Origin: Desulfovibrio sp. UIB00
Lineage (GTDB): Bacteria; Desulfobacterota; Desulfovibrionia; Desulfovibrionales; Desulfovibrionaceae
Direction of reading: 5' to 3'
Assembly: GCF_022508225.1 (NCBI RefSeq)
Contig: NZ_JAETXJ010000004.1
Location: forward strand, 62,001 to 126,000
Length of the DNA: 64,000 bases
The notes under the pieces are model-generated. The model made no database searches and was not told where the DNA came from. It saw only the letters and a list, made by a program, of their open reading frames with translations. Position numbers and translations under genes: made by a program. Of the stretch, positions 17,352 to 27,125 are shown in pieces; position 1 is the first letter of the stretch; every line of letters starts with the position of its first letter.

Positions 17352-18247
17352 TGGATGAACTCATTTCATGCAAGGCTCTTCGCCACAGCTACCACGGCAC
17401 AGAGGTGTTGCACGGTGTGGACTTCAGCGTGTCACGTGGCGAGATTGTGGGCTTGCTGGGTAAAAACGGCGCGGGAAAAAGCACCAGCATCAACATCCTG
17501 ATGGGCTTCATGCAGCCGGATTCAGGCCGGTGCATGGTCATGGGGCACCCAAGCCACGCCATACCACCGCAGGTGCGCGCACGTATCGGCCTGCTGCACG
17601 AAGGTTTCATCCAGTATAATTTCATGACCATCGGCGAAATTGAACGCTTCTATTCCTGCTTTTATCCACAGTGGGACAAGGGCATCTATTATGATGTGGT
17701 AGGCCGCATGGACATCCCCTTTACCCGGCGCATCACAAGGCTTTCCTGCGGGCAGCGCTCGCAGGTCACGCTGGGCCTCATTTTGGCGCAACGGGCCGAA
17801 CTGATGATTCTTGACGACTATTCCCTTGGCCTTGATGTGGGCTACCGCCGGCTGTTTCTCGACTTTTTGCGGGATCATGTGCGCCGATACGGCACCACGG
17901 TCTTACTGACCTCGCACGTGGTGCAGGAACTGGAAAACCTGCTTGATTCGCTGGTGGTTATCCACAAGGGAACAGTTCTGGCCAAAGAACGTCAGGCGGA
18001 TTTCATGCGTTCATTTTTGCGCTATGACCTGCCGCTTTGCACTGCCGCAGACGAGTTGCGCAATAACGATGGTCCTTTGCTGCGGGTCGAGCGTTGCGCA
18101 GACAGGCTGATGCTGTTCAGCCGTGCCCAGCCGGATGAAATGCGCGGTTTTCTTGAAGCACGCGGGGTGGCCTGTCATGATGGCGCGCCCCAGCCTGTTC
18201 CCATGACCTTTGAAGACGCTTTTGTGGGTCTTACGGGCAGATACTAG
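17351..18247 (+). CDS. ABC transporter ATP-binding protein
   Basis: This is a cytoplasmic ATPase (298 aa) of the export/ABC-2-like class. Walker A is GKNGAGKST, the signature-equivalent LSCGQRSQ is an unusual form of LSGGQ, and Walker B is LMILDDYSLGLD, with Asp in place of the usual catalytic Glu. The switch histidine is in LLTSHVVQE. The changed signature and the DD pair may lower ATPase activity. The start overlaps the protease stop (TGATG) and follows AAGGAG. Its partner permease is the next gene. What it moves is not evident. Confidence 0.85.
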   Translation: MDELISCKALRHSYHGTEVLHGVDFSVSRGEIVGLLGKNGAGKSTSINILMGFMQPDSGRCMVMGHPSHAIPPQVRARIGLLHEGFIQYNFMTIGEIERFYSCFYPQWDKGIYYDVVGRMDIPFTRRITRLSCGQRSQVTLGLILAQRAELMILDDYSLGLDVGYRRLFLDFLRDHVRRYGTTVLLTSHVVQELENLLDSLVVIHKGTVLAKERQADFMRSFLRYDLPLCTAADELRNNDGPLLRVERCADRLMLFSRAQPDEMRGFLEARGVACHDGAPQPVPMTFEDAFVGLTGRY

Positions 18248-18312
18248 GCATTTCCAACAGCAATCTGCCCTGAACGGCGCAGCAATACGGCATACAGCAA
18301 AGCAGGAAGGAC

Positions 18313-18981
18313 ATGATCAAGGCACTGTTTTTTAAGGAATGGATCAAACTGCGCTATTTCTGGTGCATCCCCTTTATTTTCGCTGGCGCGGCCCTTGCGG
18401 ATTACCATCTGACGTTCAAGGGCGTGCTTTCCATGCATGGGGCCGTGGACACTTGGAACGGGCTGATATTCAAGGAGAGCATCTATTTTGGCTCTCTCCA
18501 GTGGGCCTTCATTCTTGGCGGCATCTGGCTTGCCTCGGTGCAGATGGCCCCTGAATGCGTGGGTAAAAGACTGCGCCTGCTCTTCCACCTTCCGGTCAAC
18601 GCCATTCCGGCTCTTGCTGTTCAGGCCGTCACCGGTCTGGGCCTGATGACGCTTGTATTCTGCGCCGCGTCCGCAGGCTTTGCCCTTATAAATAATCACC
18701 ACGGCCTGCCGCCGGAGCTTTCCGTACCCATGTTCAAAACCCTTTTGCCCTGGGGGCTGGCTGGCCTCACAAGCTGGTGCGCCACTGCCGCCGCCATTGC
18801 CGACCCTTCGTTCAAACGCAAGATATGCTTTGCTCTGGCGGGATTCGCCTATGTAACCATGCTGACAGGGGGGCGAGGCTTTGCGCCCATGAGCAACAGC
18901 ATATGGCTTTACGCCGCCGCCTGTCTGCCCTGGATTCCGGCTGTGGCCGCTGCCGCCCTGCGGGTTAAGGAGGGAGAATAA
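18313..18981 (+). CDS. ABC-2-like membrane permease
   Basis: This 222-aa integral membrane protein has about six hydrophobic segments, including YFWCIPFIFAGAALA near the N-terminus and YAAACLPWIPAVAAAAL near the end. It has no signal peptide. It lies between the ATPase and the DUF4857-like gene, and its last base is the first base of the next start codon (ATAATG), so it is probably the membrane partner of the ATPase. The family is not firmly recognised; the assignment rests mainly on topology and context. Confidence 0.65.
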   Translation: MIKALFFKEWIKLRYFWCIPFIFAGAALADYHLTFKGVLSMHGAVDTWNGLIFKESIYFGSLQWAFILGGIWLASVQMAPECVGKRLRLLFHLPVNAIPALAVQAVTGLGLMTLVFCAASAGFALINNHHGLPPELSVPMFKTLLPWGLAGLTSWCATAAAIADPSFKRKICFALAGFAYVTMLTGGRGFAPMSNSIWLYAAACLPWIPAVAAAALRVKEGE

Positions 18982-20294
18982 TGCGTATTTACTGGCTTCG
19001 CCTTGCCCCAGTGTTTCTGGGTATTTTTGTTCTGGCATGGTTTGTTCCGCAACTGTACCTGCGGGCCACACGGGCGGATTATCTTCAGCTAAGCGCTGTA
19101 TACAGTTCGGTAAAAAACGACTTTATCATTTTTGAAACCGGGCCTTCGGTGTTCCAGTTCAGGGACGAGGAAGGAAACCGCATCAGCCAGCGCGATGGCC
19201 GCATGGCACTGCCCTACATGTTTTCGCGCGATGTGGAAAAATGGGGAGGGTTCCCCATGAGCATCAACGGGCGCGCCATCGCCTTCAGTGATGCGCAGGA
19301 AGGCGTGCGCCTGCGGGCGACCCCGCGCGAGGTCATGCTTCCGCAGTCACGCGTTCTTGTGCTTATGGAATCCGCGCCTGAAACCGCGTCCTTTTCCCTG
19401 CCGCCAGACATCCTGCTGCTGGACGACACCCGCCTGCGCTTTGTGAACTGCGCCGACGGCAAGGAAAACACCGCCAAGGGAGCCGCCTTTACCGCCGCCG
19501 TGCTCGCCGCCGGAGCGCAGTTTCCCCTTCAGGCAGCAGGCAGCAATGCCGACCCCTTCAAAAGTCTGGATGAAGGCCTCTTCCTTGTGGATGCAAAGGG
19601 CACGCTCCTTCAATTGCTTATGGTGCGCGGCAAGCCCGAATGTCGCAACACAGGGCACGTCATCCCCGGCAAAACGCTGCGCGTGGATGTGCGCGAAAAC
19701 AAATACAGCGACCTGCTGGGCACCATCGCCACAGAAACCGGTCTGTACATAAACAGGCGCGGTCAGGCCCCAATGCGTCTGCCCTTGCAGTATCAGCCTG
19801 ATGTGCAGAATGTTTCGGTGTGGGCCACCCCGCTGGACGCTACCTTTAACGTGAACACTCTTGGCTCGCGCCTGGCGCAGGATGTGCTTGTGATCGCTGC
19901 AGACGGCGACCTTAAAATCATCCGCAACCTGCTGCTCAGCCCGCCTGCGACAGTCGTAGAACGGCAGATAAACCAGCAGCGCTGGCTTTCATTCCTCTGC
20001 CCGCTGACTATAGTGCAGTTTGAACCGCATATTGCCGGAACCAGTTTGAAGATCGCCCTGCCGGAATATCCGCTCTGGGCTGCGGGCGGAAACCTGCTGG
20101 GCCTGCTCCTGTTCCTTGCTGCACGGAGTCGGCAGAGCCACAGACGCATGGAATCCGGCACACTGCTGCGCACCTGCGCCCCCGAAATTCTGCTTGTACT
20201 CGTTTTTGGTCTGCCTGCCCTGCTGACGCTTCTGGTTGCAGGCCCTCTGGCACGAATGCTGCCCCAGCGCTGTCATTGCGGCAGCGCCGCTTAA
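18981..20294 (+). CDS. DUF4857-like membrane protein
   Basis: This 437-aa protein has an N-terminal membrane anchor (about residues 8-28), a long soluble, probably periplasmic domain with beta-rich sequence (about 30-350), and two C-terminal transmembrane segments (about 355-375 and 400-425). This layout and its place beside an ABC ATPase and permease resemble DUF4857 proteins; I cannot confirm the match without a search. Its last residues RCHCGSAA contain two cysteines. It may be a fixed partner of the preceding ABC pair in the operon. No enzymatic motif is visible. Confidence 0.5.
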   Translation: MRIYWLRLAPVFLGIFVLAWFVPQLYLRATRADYLQLSAVYSSVKNDFIIFETGPSVFQFRDEEGNRISQRDGRMALPYMFSRDVEKWGGFPMSINGRAIAFSDAQEGVRLRATPREVMLPQSRVLVLMESAPETASFSLPPDILLLDDTRLRFVNCADGKENTAKGAAFTAAVLAAGAQFPLQAAGSNADPFKSLDEGLFLVDAKGTLLQLLMVRGKPECRNTGHVIPGKTLRVDVRENKYSDLLGTIATETGLYINRRGQAPMRLPLQYQPDVQNVSVWATPLDATFNVNTLGSRLAQDVLVIAADGDLKIIRNLLLSPPATVVERQINQQRWLSFLCPLTIVQFEPHIAGTSLKIALPEYPLWAAGGNLLGLLLFLAARSRQSHRRMESGTLLRTCAPEILLVLVFGLPALLTLLVAGPLARMLPQRCHCGSAA

Positions 20295-20401
20295 CATACA
20301 CGGGTTGATGCTGCGCTCACGCGCGCGAAAGGCAGTGCGCCAGCATTAAGGGCGCACGGGCTTTCGGTTTGTCTGTCACAGGAAGAAAGGTAGCCTTAAA
20401 G

Positions 20402-23005
20402 ATGAAAAGGAAATTGCATTCTTTTTTTAAGAAAAAAGCGCTCTGTGTGCAGCTCATGCTGCTGGCTGCGGCACCGTTGGCGCAACTCCCCTCAGCACGC
20501 ATGGCGCTTGCTGTTGAATCGGAATCACCAGATGACGCAGCCATTGAGGAGGCTTTGCGCAGCAATGGCGCACCCGCCCAAGCTCAGCAGGGCAAATCGG
20601 CAGAAGGCCCAGCTGCGGACGAACCAGCCGGGAAAGTGCACCGGCTGGAAGGGGTACAGGTTCGCGGCCAAACAGAACAGCCCGGCGAAATTTTGATCGA
20701 CCGCCGCACCATGGACATGACCCCATCGGCGACCAACAGCATCAATGACCTGTTGCGCGGGCAATCCAACGTGCAGTTTGATTCGTCCTCACGTAGCGGC
20801 ATGCTCGGCGGCGAGATCACACCGCCCAAAATTTCCATTCGTGGCGCAAAACACTACGAAAACAACTTCATCATCAACGGTCTGGGCAACAACAATCTCA
20901 TTAACCCCGGCGGGTATGAACACACCGCCAATAGCGGCATCCCATCCGGCGATTCGCAGTCCATCATGCTCAGCACCGACATGCTGGACACCGTAAAGGT
21001 TTACACGGAAAACGTGCCCGCCAAGTACGGCGACTTTCTTGGCGGCGTGATTGACGCCAAGCTGCGCGACGCCGCTTCGGACAGATGGCGCGGCATGGCG
21101 GCCTTTCGCTATACGGACAGCAACCTGACGCAATTTCACTACACCAACAGTGACAGCAACGCTCAACCCCTTGCAGGCAACAATTACCAACCGGAATTTT
21201 ACAAGTATTATCCTTCGCTGCGGCTGGAAGGTCCCCTGTGGCAAAACGGCCCTGGCGTCATGATGGCCTACACCAACACAACATCCATCATCCCGCTCAA
21301 GCTCAAGGCTGGCAATGGCTCCGTGACCGAACGCCGACTGAATGAAAACTACCTCTTCAAGATCAACACGCCGGAGACCAGCCCGCTGTATCTGAGCCTC
21401 ACCACCATTTACGCGCCCTACAAGGCAACCCTGTTCAACGCCAACTTCAAGGACGGCGGCGAATACAGCGTAAACGGCGGCGGCGTTGATATGATGCTCA
21501 ACAGCCACTACGACTTCCCCATCGGACGCTGGAGCAACGATATCACCTACAGCAAAAACAATCTCGACCGCAAAAACAGCAAAGATGTCAATTACGTCTG
21601 GCTAATAACCCCTTCCACCAAAAGCTGGGCCTATAACAACAATCTGGCAACGGAAGGCGGCTACGGCAACTACACCCAGCAGCAGACTACCCTGAGCTGG
21701 GCCAGCAGCATGGACTTCAAGGCCGTTGGCCCCAAGTACTTCACCCATCAGCTGGAAACCGGCTTTGAACTCAAAAAAATCATGCTGGAGAGCGAACGCG
21801 GCGGGTACACGGTTTTTACCAGCGCCAAAAAGGACGCCAGAGCATCCGGCTCCTACGACAACGGCGTCATAACGGGCGAGCAGTTTGCCAGGACAAAGCA
21901 GGTTTACAACGACCTCGAGCGCCGCGAGAGCGTGTTTGCTCCGGCATTTTATTTACAGGACACCATCAAGGTTGAGCGGCTTACTATCCGCCCTGGTGCG
22001 CGCGTTTCCTACGATTCGCTGACCGAAAACACCGATGTGGCTCCGCGCTTTTTTGTCAATATCGACCTGCTTAACGACAACCGGTTTAATGTTTTCGGCG
22101 GGTATAACCGTTATTACGGCACTCAGGTCATGGAAAAAGCCTTGCACGGCAGCTCATTCTTGCAGACCTTCACACGTGCGAACTGGAACTCCCCCTGGGT
22201 TGCAGGCCCAAAAGCGCCCCCAGGAGCGTTCCGTCTTGGGTCCCTCAAAACGCCGTACAACGATGAATACACTTTGGGCGCCTCGGCTGACGTGTGGGAT
22301 ACCCTGTTCAAGGCCACCTACGTCAAACGCGACTACCGCAATCAGCTCAAGGGTGCACTGGTAACGGAAAACGGCATCGGCTACTCCCAGTATTCCAACG
22401 ACGGCAAGACCGACTACAAGGGCATCACGCTTTCTGCCGAGCGCACCTTTGATTTTGGCGACTGGGGCAAGCACACGGGCGAGCTTTCCGCCACATGGTC
22501 CAAAACAGAAGGCAACTATACGGACTGGACAAACGATTCCTACAATGAAACGGATTCCACTATCCGCGATCCAAACTTTGTGCTGCTCAACGGCGTGGTC
22601 ACGCCAAAGGGCGACATGCCTGCCAGCAACTTCAACTCTCCCTGGGTTATTGCCTACACCCACAGCGCCCAGTTCTGGGAAGACCGCCTGCGCCTCATGG
22701 GCCAGTTGCGCTGGGAACAGGGCGGTAAACGCCTTTACAACGATTCCGGCTCCACCAGTGTGGTCGGGCCTTCCGGCCTTCTCCTCTCGTCCTACAGAAC
22801 GGCCTATCAGGAAGACAGCCTCAACGTGGACGCCAAGCTGAGCTTTGACGCCATCAAGTACAAGGATCAGACCCTTACGCTGGAAGTGGAAGCGCTCAAT
22901 CTGCTGGACAGAAAAAACCTGTCCAACCTCAGCACCACCGCCACATCGCAGGGCACCTACGCCCTGGGCCGCCAGTTTTACTTTGGCGTAAAATACACCT
23001 TCTAA
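20402..23005 (+). CDS. TonB-dependent outer-membrane receptor
   Basis: This 867-aa receptor brings a large substrate across the outer membrane using TonB energy. After the signal peptide (cleavage near AVESES) comes a candidate TonB box (LEGVQVRG), a plug domain with INDLLRGQSNVQFDSSSRSG and SIRGAKHYENNFIINGLG, and a 22-strand-type barrel ending in YFGVKYTF. I chose the ATG at 20402 over an upstream in-frame start because the signal peptide begins there; the ribosome site is weak (GAAAGG, far upstream). It sits between the DUF4857-like gene and the Yej importer. Confidence 0.92.
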   Translation: MKRKLHSFFKKKALCVQLMLLAAAPLAQLPSARMALAVESESPDDAAIEEALRSNGAPAQAQQGKSAEGPAADEPAGKVHRLEGVQVRGQTEQPGEILIDRRTMDMTPSATNSINDLLRGQSNVQFDSSSRSGMLGGEITPPKISIRGAKHYENNFIINGLGNNNLINPGGYEHTANSGIPSGDSQSIMLSTDMLDTVKVYTENVPAKYGDFLGGVIDAKLRDAASDRWRGMAAFRYTDSNLTQFHYTNSDSNAQPLAGNNYQPEFYKYYPSLRLEGPLWQNGPGVMMAYTNTTSIIPLKLKAGNGSVTERRLNENYLFKINTPETSPLYLSLTTIYAPYKATLFNANFKDGGEYSVNGGGVDMMLNSHYDFPIGRWSNDITYSKNNLDRKNSKDVNYVWLITPSTKSWAYNNNLATEGGYGNYTQQQTTLSWASSMDFKAVGPKYFTHQLETGFELKKIMLESERGGYTVFTSAKKDARASGSYDNGVITGEQFARTKQVYNDLERRESVFAPAFYLQDTIKVERLTIRPGARVSYDSLTENTDVAPRFFVNIDLLNDNRFNVFGGYNRYYGTQVMEKALHGSSFLQTFTRANWNSPWVAGPKAPPGAFRLGSLKTPYNDEYTLGASADVWDTLFKATYVKRDYRNQLKGALVTENGIGYSQYSNDGKTDYKGITLSAERTFDFGDWGKHTGELSATWSKTEGNYTDWTNDSYNETDSTIRDPNFVLLNGVVTPKGDMPASNFNSPWVIAYTHSAQFWEDRLRLMGQLRWEQGGKRLYNDSGSTSVVGPSGLLLSSYRTAYQEDSLNVDAKLSFDAIKYKDQTLTLEVEALNLLDRKNLSNLSTTATSQGTYALGRQFYFGVKYTF

Positions 23006-23026
23006 CGCATCTGGAGCCACCACGTC

Positions 23027-24961
23027 ATGCATGCTGAAACGGCAGCGGCAGCCGCCATTCCACGTCACCCAGCCATGAATCGCCCGCCTTACAGGCCGTT
23101 GCGCGGCATTCTTGCTGCGCTCAGGGCTGGCGTGCGCGCGGCGCTGCTGGCCGCCGTCACAGTTTCGCCCGCCCTGGGCGCGCCCCATGAGGTTCTGGGT
23201 CTGTGGGAGGATGCGCAGCAAAGCGACTCTCTCCCGCCATTTGCCCACGTCACCCCGGACGCGCCCAAGGGCGGGAGGCTCCGCCTGAGCGCCATTGGCA
23301 CATTCGACAGCTTCAATCCCTTCAGCCCCCGTGGCGTCAGCGCGGCGCAGCTTGGCCTGACTTACGAAACCCTTGGCGTGAGCCAGCGCGGTACGCAGGA
23401 ATTCATCATGCGCGGGCTGCTGGCCGAAAGCTTTGACCTCTCGCCTGACCGCTCAACCCTGCGTGTGCGCCTGCGTCCGCAAGCCCGGTTTTCTGACGGC
23501 GTCCCTGTTACAGCGCAGGATGTGGCCTTTACCTTCACAGCCCTCATCAAGCAGGCCTCGCCCGTCTACCGCTCTTATTACGAACAGGTGCAAGGAGTGG
23601 AAATTACGGGTGAACATGAGGTCATCTTCAAGCTTGCCTCCGGCACCAACCGCGAACTGCCGCTCATTGTCTGCCAGATGCCCGTATTGCCCGCCCACTG
23701 GTGGCAAGGCCGCAATATGGGCGACCCGCAGACGGACATCATGCCCGGCAGCGGCCCCTACCGCCTCACAGGCAGCGTTATGGGCTCGCGCCTCATTTAC
23801 GAGCGCCGCAATGACTGGTGGGGGCAAAACCTGCCCGTCAATCAGGGCCGCTACAATTTTGATACGGTTCAGGTGGATTATTACCGTGATGTTTCCGTTG
23901 CGCGCGAAGCCTTTTTTGCCGGAGAAGCGGATTTTTACAGCGAAAGCAATATCAAGGACTGGACCAATGCCTACAATGTGCCCGCCGTGCGCGATGGACG
24001 CATTACACGACAGCTTCAGGAGTATGCCAGCCCCATGGGCATGGGCGGCATTTTCATGAACACCCGCCGCCCGGCACTGGCGGACAGGCGCGTGCGTCAG
24101 GCGCTGAACCTGCTGTTTGATTTTGACTGGATGAACAGCGCCTTCTTTTACAATGCCTACACGCGCTACAGCAATTTTTTCACTGGCTCCCCCTTTGCGG
24201 CGCAGCCCCTGCCTTCCGCCGGGGAGCTTGAACTCATGGAGCGCTGGCGCGACAGACTTGATCCCGCAGTTTTCGGCCCGCTGCCCGCGCAGCCCGCTGG
24301 CGGGCGCGATACCGAGCGCCAAAGAATGCGCGCCGCCCTGCATCTGCTGGAACAAGCCGGCTGGCACATACAAAACGGCGAGATGCTCAACGCTCAGGGC
24401 CAATCCTTCAGCCTGACCATCCTGACCAGTTCGCCCTCCATGCAGCGCGTGTACACGCCCTTTCGCAATACGCTCAAAAGGCTTGGCATCACGCTCAACG
24501 TACGGCTGGTGGATCAGACCCAGTACGTCAGCCGCGTGCGGGCATTCGACTTTGACCTTATTCAGGCCACGGTGCGGCAGTCGTCCAATCCCGGCAACGA
24601 GCAGCGCAACTACTGGTCTTCAGCGGCTGCCGGGGCGCGGGGTTCGCGCAATTATGCGGGCATACGCGATACTGTGATCGATTCGCTGGTGGACGAACTG
24701 GTGGCGGCCCCCACCCGCGAGGATCTGCACACCCGCGCCGCACTGCTGGACAGGCTGCTGCAACACGGCTGCTACGTCATCCCCGCATGGTACAGCGGCA
24801 GCATGCGCATTGCATGGTGGAAAGACCGCATCACCCCGCCAGCAGAGCAAGACAATGAAGGCGTGGACATCATGGCGTGGCATGTTCCGGCAACCGGGGC
24901 TACGCCGCCCCCGCAGGCTGTGCCCGCCGCCGCTGTGCAAACCTACAGGGAGGCGCGCTGA
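23027..24961 (+). CDS. yejA: Family 5 substrate-binding protein, YejA-like
   Basis: This is the periplasmic binding protein (644 aa) of an oligopeptide-type ABC importer. A long positively charged N-terminus precedes a hydrophobic signal sequence (ALLAAVTVSPALGA). YejA-type features include HEVLGLWEDA, APKGGRLRLSAIGTFDSFNPF, the GPYRLTG segment and the SNPGNEQRNYWSS region. The start at 23027 may be too far upstream; an ATG at 23075 is an alternative. Yej systems take up peptides, including the antibiotic microcin C in E. coli. Here it directly follows the receptor and precedes two permeases. Confidence 0.88.
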   Translation: MHAETAAAAAIPRHPAMNRPPYRPLRGILAALRAGVRAALLAAVTVSPALGAPHEVLGLWEDAQQSDSLPPFAHVTPDAPKGGRLRLSAIGTFDSFNPFSPRGVSAAQLGLTYETLGVSQRGTQEFIMRGLLAESFDLSPDRSTLRVRLRPQARFSDGVPVTAQDVAFTFTALIKQASPVYRSYYEQVQGVEITGEHEVIFKLASGTNRELPLIVCQMPVLPAHWWQGRNMGDPQTDIMPGSGPYRLTGSVMGSRLIYERRNDWWGQNLPVNQGRYNFDTVQVDYYRDVSVAREAFFAGEADFYSESNIKDWTNAYNVPAVRDGRITRQLQEYASPMGMGGIFMNTRRPALADRRVRQALNLLFDFDWMNSAFFYNAYTRYSNFFTGSPFAAQPLPSAGELELMERWRDRLDPAVFGPLPAQPAGGRDTERQRMRAALHLLEQAGWHIQNGEMLNAQGQSFSLTILTSSPSMQRVYTPFRNTLKRLGITLNVRLVDQTQYVSRVRAFDFDLIQATVRQSSNPGNEQRNYWSSAAAGARGSRNYAGIRDTVIDSLVDELVAAPTREDLHTRAALLDRLLQHGCYVIPAWYSGSMRIAWWKDRITPPAEQDNEGVDIMAWHVPATGATPPPQAVPAAAVQTYREAR

Positions 24962-26058
24962 TGCTGCGTTACACTCTTCGCCGTCTGTTGCTGATATTCC
25001 CGACTCTGCTGGGCATTCTGACCATCAACTTTTTTATCGTGCAGACTGCGCCCGGCGGGCCCGTGGAGCAGTTCATCGCCATGCTGGAAGGCAGCGGCAG
25101 CGCTTATATGGAACGGGTGGGCAGCGCCGGAGCCGACCTGCCCGCAGCAGGCATGGCAGATACTGCTGAAAGTGCCTATTCCGGCGCGCGCGGGCTTAAC
25201 CCGCAAACGCTGGACGCCATCCGCAAGCTCTATGGCTTCGACAAGCCCATCCTCACCCGCTATGTGGAAATGCTGCGCGACTTTGCCATGTTTGATTTCG
25301 GCAAAAGTCTGTTCAAGGCAGACAGCGTAGCTGGGCTGCTTGTAAACGCCTTGCCTGTTTCCATAAGCATCGGCGTGTGGAGCACCCTGTTCATCTACCT
25401 TGTGTCCATACCCGTCGGCATAGCCCGGGCCGTGCGCCGGGGCAGCACCTTTGACTTCGCCACCGGGGCCGTCATGGTGGCGGCCAGCGCCATCCCCGGT
25501 TTTCTGTTTGCCGTGCTGCTGATCGTGCTGTTTGCGGGCGGCTCCTACTGGCAGATATTCCCGTTGCGGGGCCTGCACACCCTTGGTTACGAGAGCCTGC
25601 CCTTCTGGCGGCAGGTGCTGGACTATATGCACCACATGGCCCTGCCCGTGCTTTCCATGACCATCGGCGGTTTTGCCGGGCTCACCATGCTGACCCGCAA
25701 TTCCTTTCTGGACGAACTGAGCAAGCAGTATGTTGAAACAGCGCGCGCCAAGGGCCTGAGCGAAAGAACCGTGCTGTACGGGCATGTGTTTCGCAACGCC
25801 ATGCTGATCATCATTGCCGGGCTGCCCGGCGCGTTTGTGCGTATGTTTTTTGCCGGGTCGCTGTTGATAGAGACCATATTCTCGCTCAACGGGCTGGGGC
25901 TGCTGGGATTTGAGGCCGCCATGCAGCGGGATTATCCCGTCATGTTCGCCACGCTCTACATTTTCACGCTCATCGGCCTTGTGACGTCCATCATTGGAGA
26001 TCTGACCATGACAAAGGTTGATCCCCGCATCGATTTCAGCGGGAGGAGCAAGGCATGA
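24961..26058 (+). CDS. yejB: YejB-like ABC permease
   Basis: This inner-membrane permease (365 aa) begins with MLRYTLRRLLLIFPTLLGIL, typical of YejB/DppB. Later come the EAA-type loop with YVETARAKGLSERTVLYGHVFRNA and the terminal helix ending IDFSG. It is longer than DppB because of a loop around residues 35-75. The start overlaps the YejA stop (TGATG) and the stop overlaps YejE. It is one of two membrane subunits of the peptide importer. Confidence 0.93.
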   Translation: MLRYTLRRLLLIFPTLLGILTINFFIVQTAPGGPVEQFIAMLEGSGSAYMERVGSAGADLPAAGMADTAESAYSGARGLNPQTLDAIRKLYGFDKPILTRYVEMLRDFAMFDFGKSLFKADSVAGLLVNALPVSISIGVWSTLFIYLVSIPVGIARAVRRGSTFDFATGAVMVAASAIPGFLFAVLLIVLFAGGSYWQIFPLRGLHTLGYESLPFWRQVLDYMHHMALPVLSMTIGGFAGLTMLTRNSFLDELSKQYVETARAKGLSERTVLYGHVFRNAMLIIIAGLPGAFVRMFFAGSLLIETIFSLNGLGLLGFEAAMQRDYPVMFATLYIFTLIGLVTSIIGDLTMTKVDPRIDFSGRSKA

Positions 26059-27125
26059 ACCCCATCACACGCCGCAGATGGCAGACGTTCCGCAGCAACC
26101 GCCGGGCATTCGTCAGCCTGTGCCTGTTCTGCCTGTGCTTTACCGCCAGCCTGTGCTCCGAGTTTGTGGCCAATGACCGTCCTCTGGTGGTGAGCTATGA
26201 AAACCGGCTCTACTTTCCCATGTTTCACACTCTTGACGAGCGCGTCTTTGGGGGCGACCTGCCCATTGCCGCCGACTTTGCAGACCCATTCATCCAGACC
26301 GCCATTGCGGAGCGCGGCTGGGCCTTGTGGCCCCCGGTGCGCTATTCTTTCAACACCATTTCGCGGCAGGAAGGCACGACCTTTCCCGCGCCGCCAGGGC
26401 ACGGCAACTGGCTGGGCACGGATGATCAGGGGCGGGACATACTGGCGCGGCTGCTTTATGGATTCCGCATTTCCGTACTGTTCGGTCTGTGCCTCTCTTT
26501 TTTCGGCTGCGCTGTGGGAATGACCGCAGGGGTTGCCCAGGGCTATTACGGCGGGCTGCCAGACCTGCTGTTTCAGCGCTTCATGGAGGTGTGGGGCGGA
26601 ATTCCCGTGCTGTACCTCATCATCATCATTTCCAGCGTCATGACCATGGGATTCTGGGCGCTGCTTGCCCTCATGCTGGCCTTCAGCTGGATGCGCGTGG
26701 TGGGCGTGGTGCGGGCCGAGAGCCTGCGGGCGCGCAACATGGAATACGTGCGGGCGGCCCGCGCGCTGGGCGTGCCGGATAAAAGCATCATGCTGCACCA
26801 TGTGTTGCCCAACGCTGTTGTGGCCCTGATCTCCATTCTGCCCTTCCTGGTCAATGCTTCCATCGTCACCCTGACATCACTGGACTTTCTGGGTTTTGGC
26901 CTGCCGCCGGAATACCCCTCGCTGGGCGAACTGGTGGTGCAGGGCAAAAACAACCTCTTTGCCCCGTGGATAGGCCTTGCCGCCTTTTTTACCCTTGCGG
27001 GCATGCTGACCTGCCTCGTTTTCATTGGCGAGGGCCTGCGCGATGCCTTTGACCCCGGCGTGTTTTTGAGCGGCGGAACGGCAGACGCAAAGAACACGCA
27101 AAACACATGGAGGGAGCAGGCATGA
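26055..27125 (+). CDS. yejE: YejE-like ABC permease
   Basis: This second permease subunit (356 aa) starts with RRRWQTFRSNRRAFVSL and contains LGTDDQGRDILARLLYGFRISVLFG, as in YejE and DppC. The EAA loop is YVRAARALGVPDKSIMLHHVLPNA. A long periplasmic insert after the first membrane helix is characteristic of YejE. It overlaps YejB by 4 nt and the next gene by 4 nt (ATGA). Confidence 0.93.
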   Translation: MNPITRRRWQTFRSNRRAFVSLCLFCLCFTASLCSEFVANDRPLVVSYENRLYFPMFHTLDERVFGGDLPIAADFADPFIQTAIAERGWALWPPVRYSFNTISRQEGTTFPAPPGHGNWLGTDDQGRDILARLLYGFRISVLFGLCLSFFGCAVGMTAGVAQGYYGGLPDLLFQRFMEVWGGIPVLYLIIIISSVMTMGFWALLALMLAFSWMRVVGVVRAESLRARNMEYVRAARALGVPDKSIMLHHVLPNAVVALISILPFLVNASIVTLTSLDFLGFGLPPEYPSLGELVVQGKNNLFAPWIGLAAFFTLAGMLTCLVFIGEGLRDAFDPGVFLSGGTADAKNTQNTWREQA

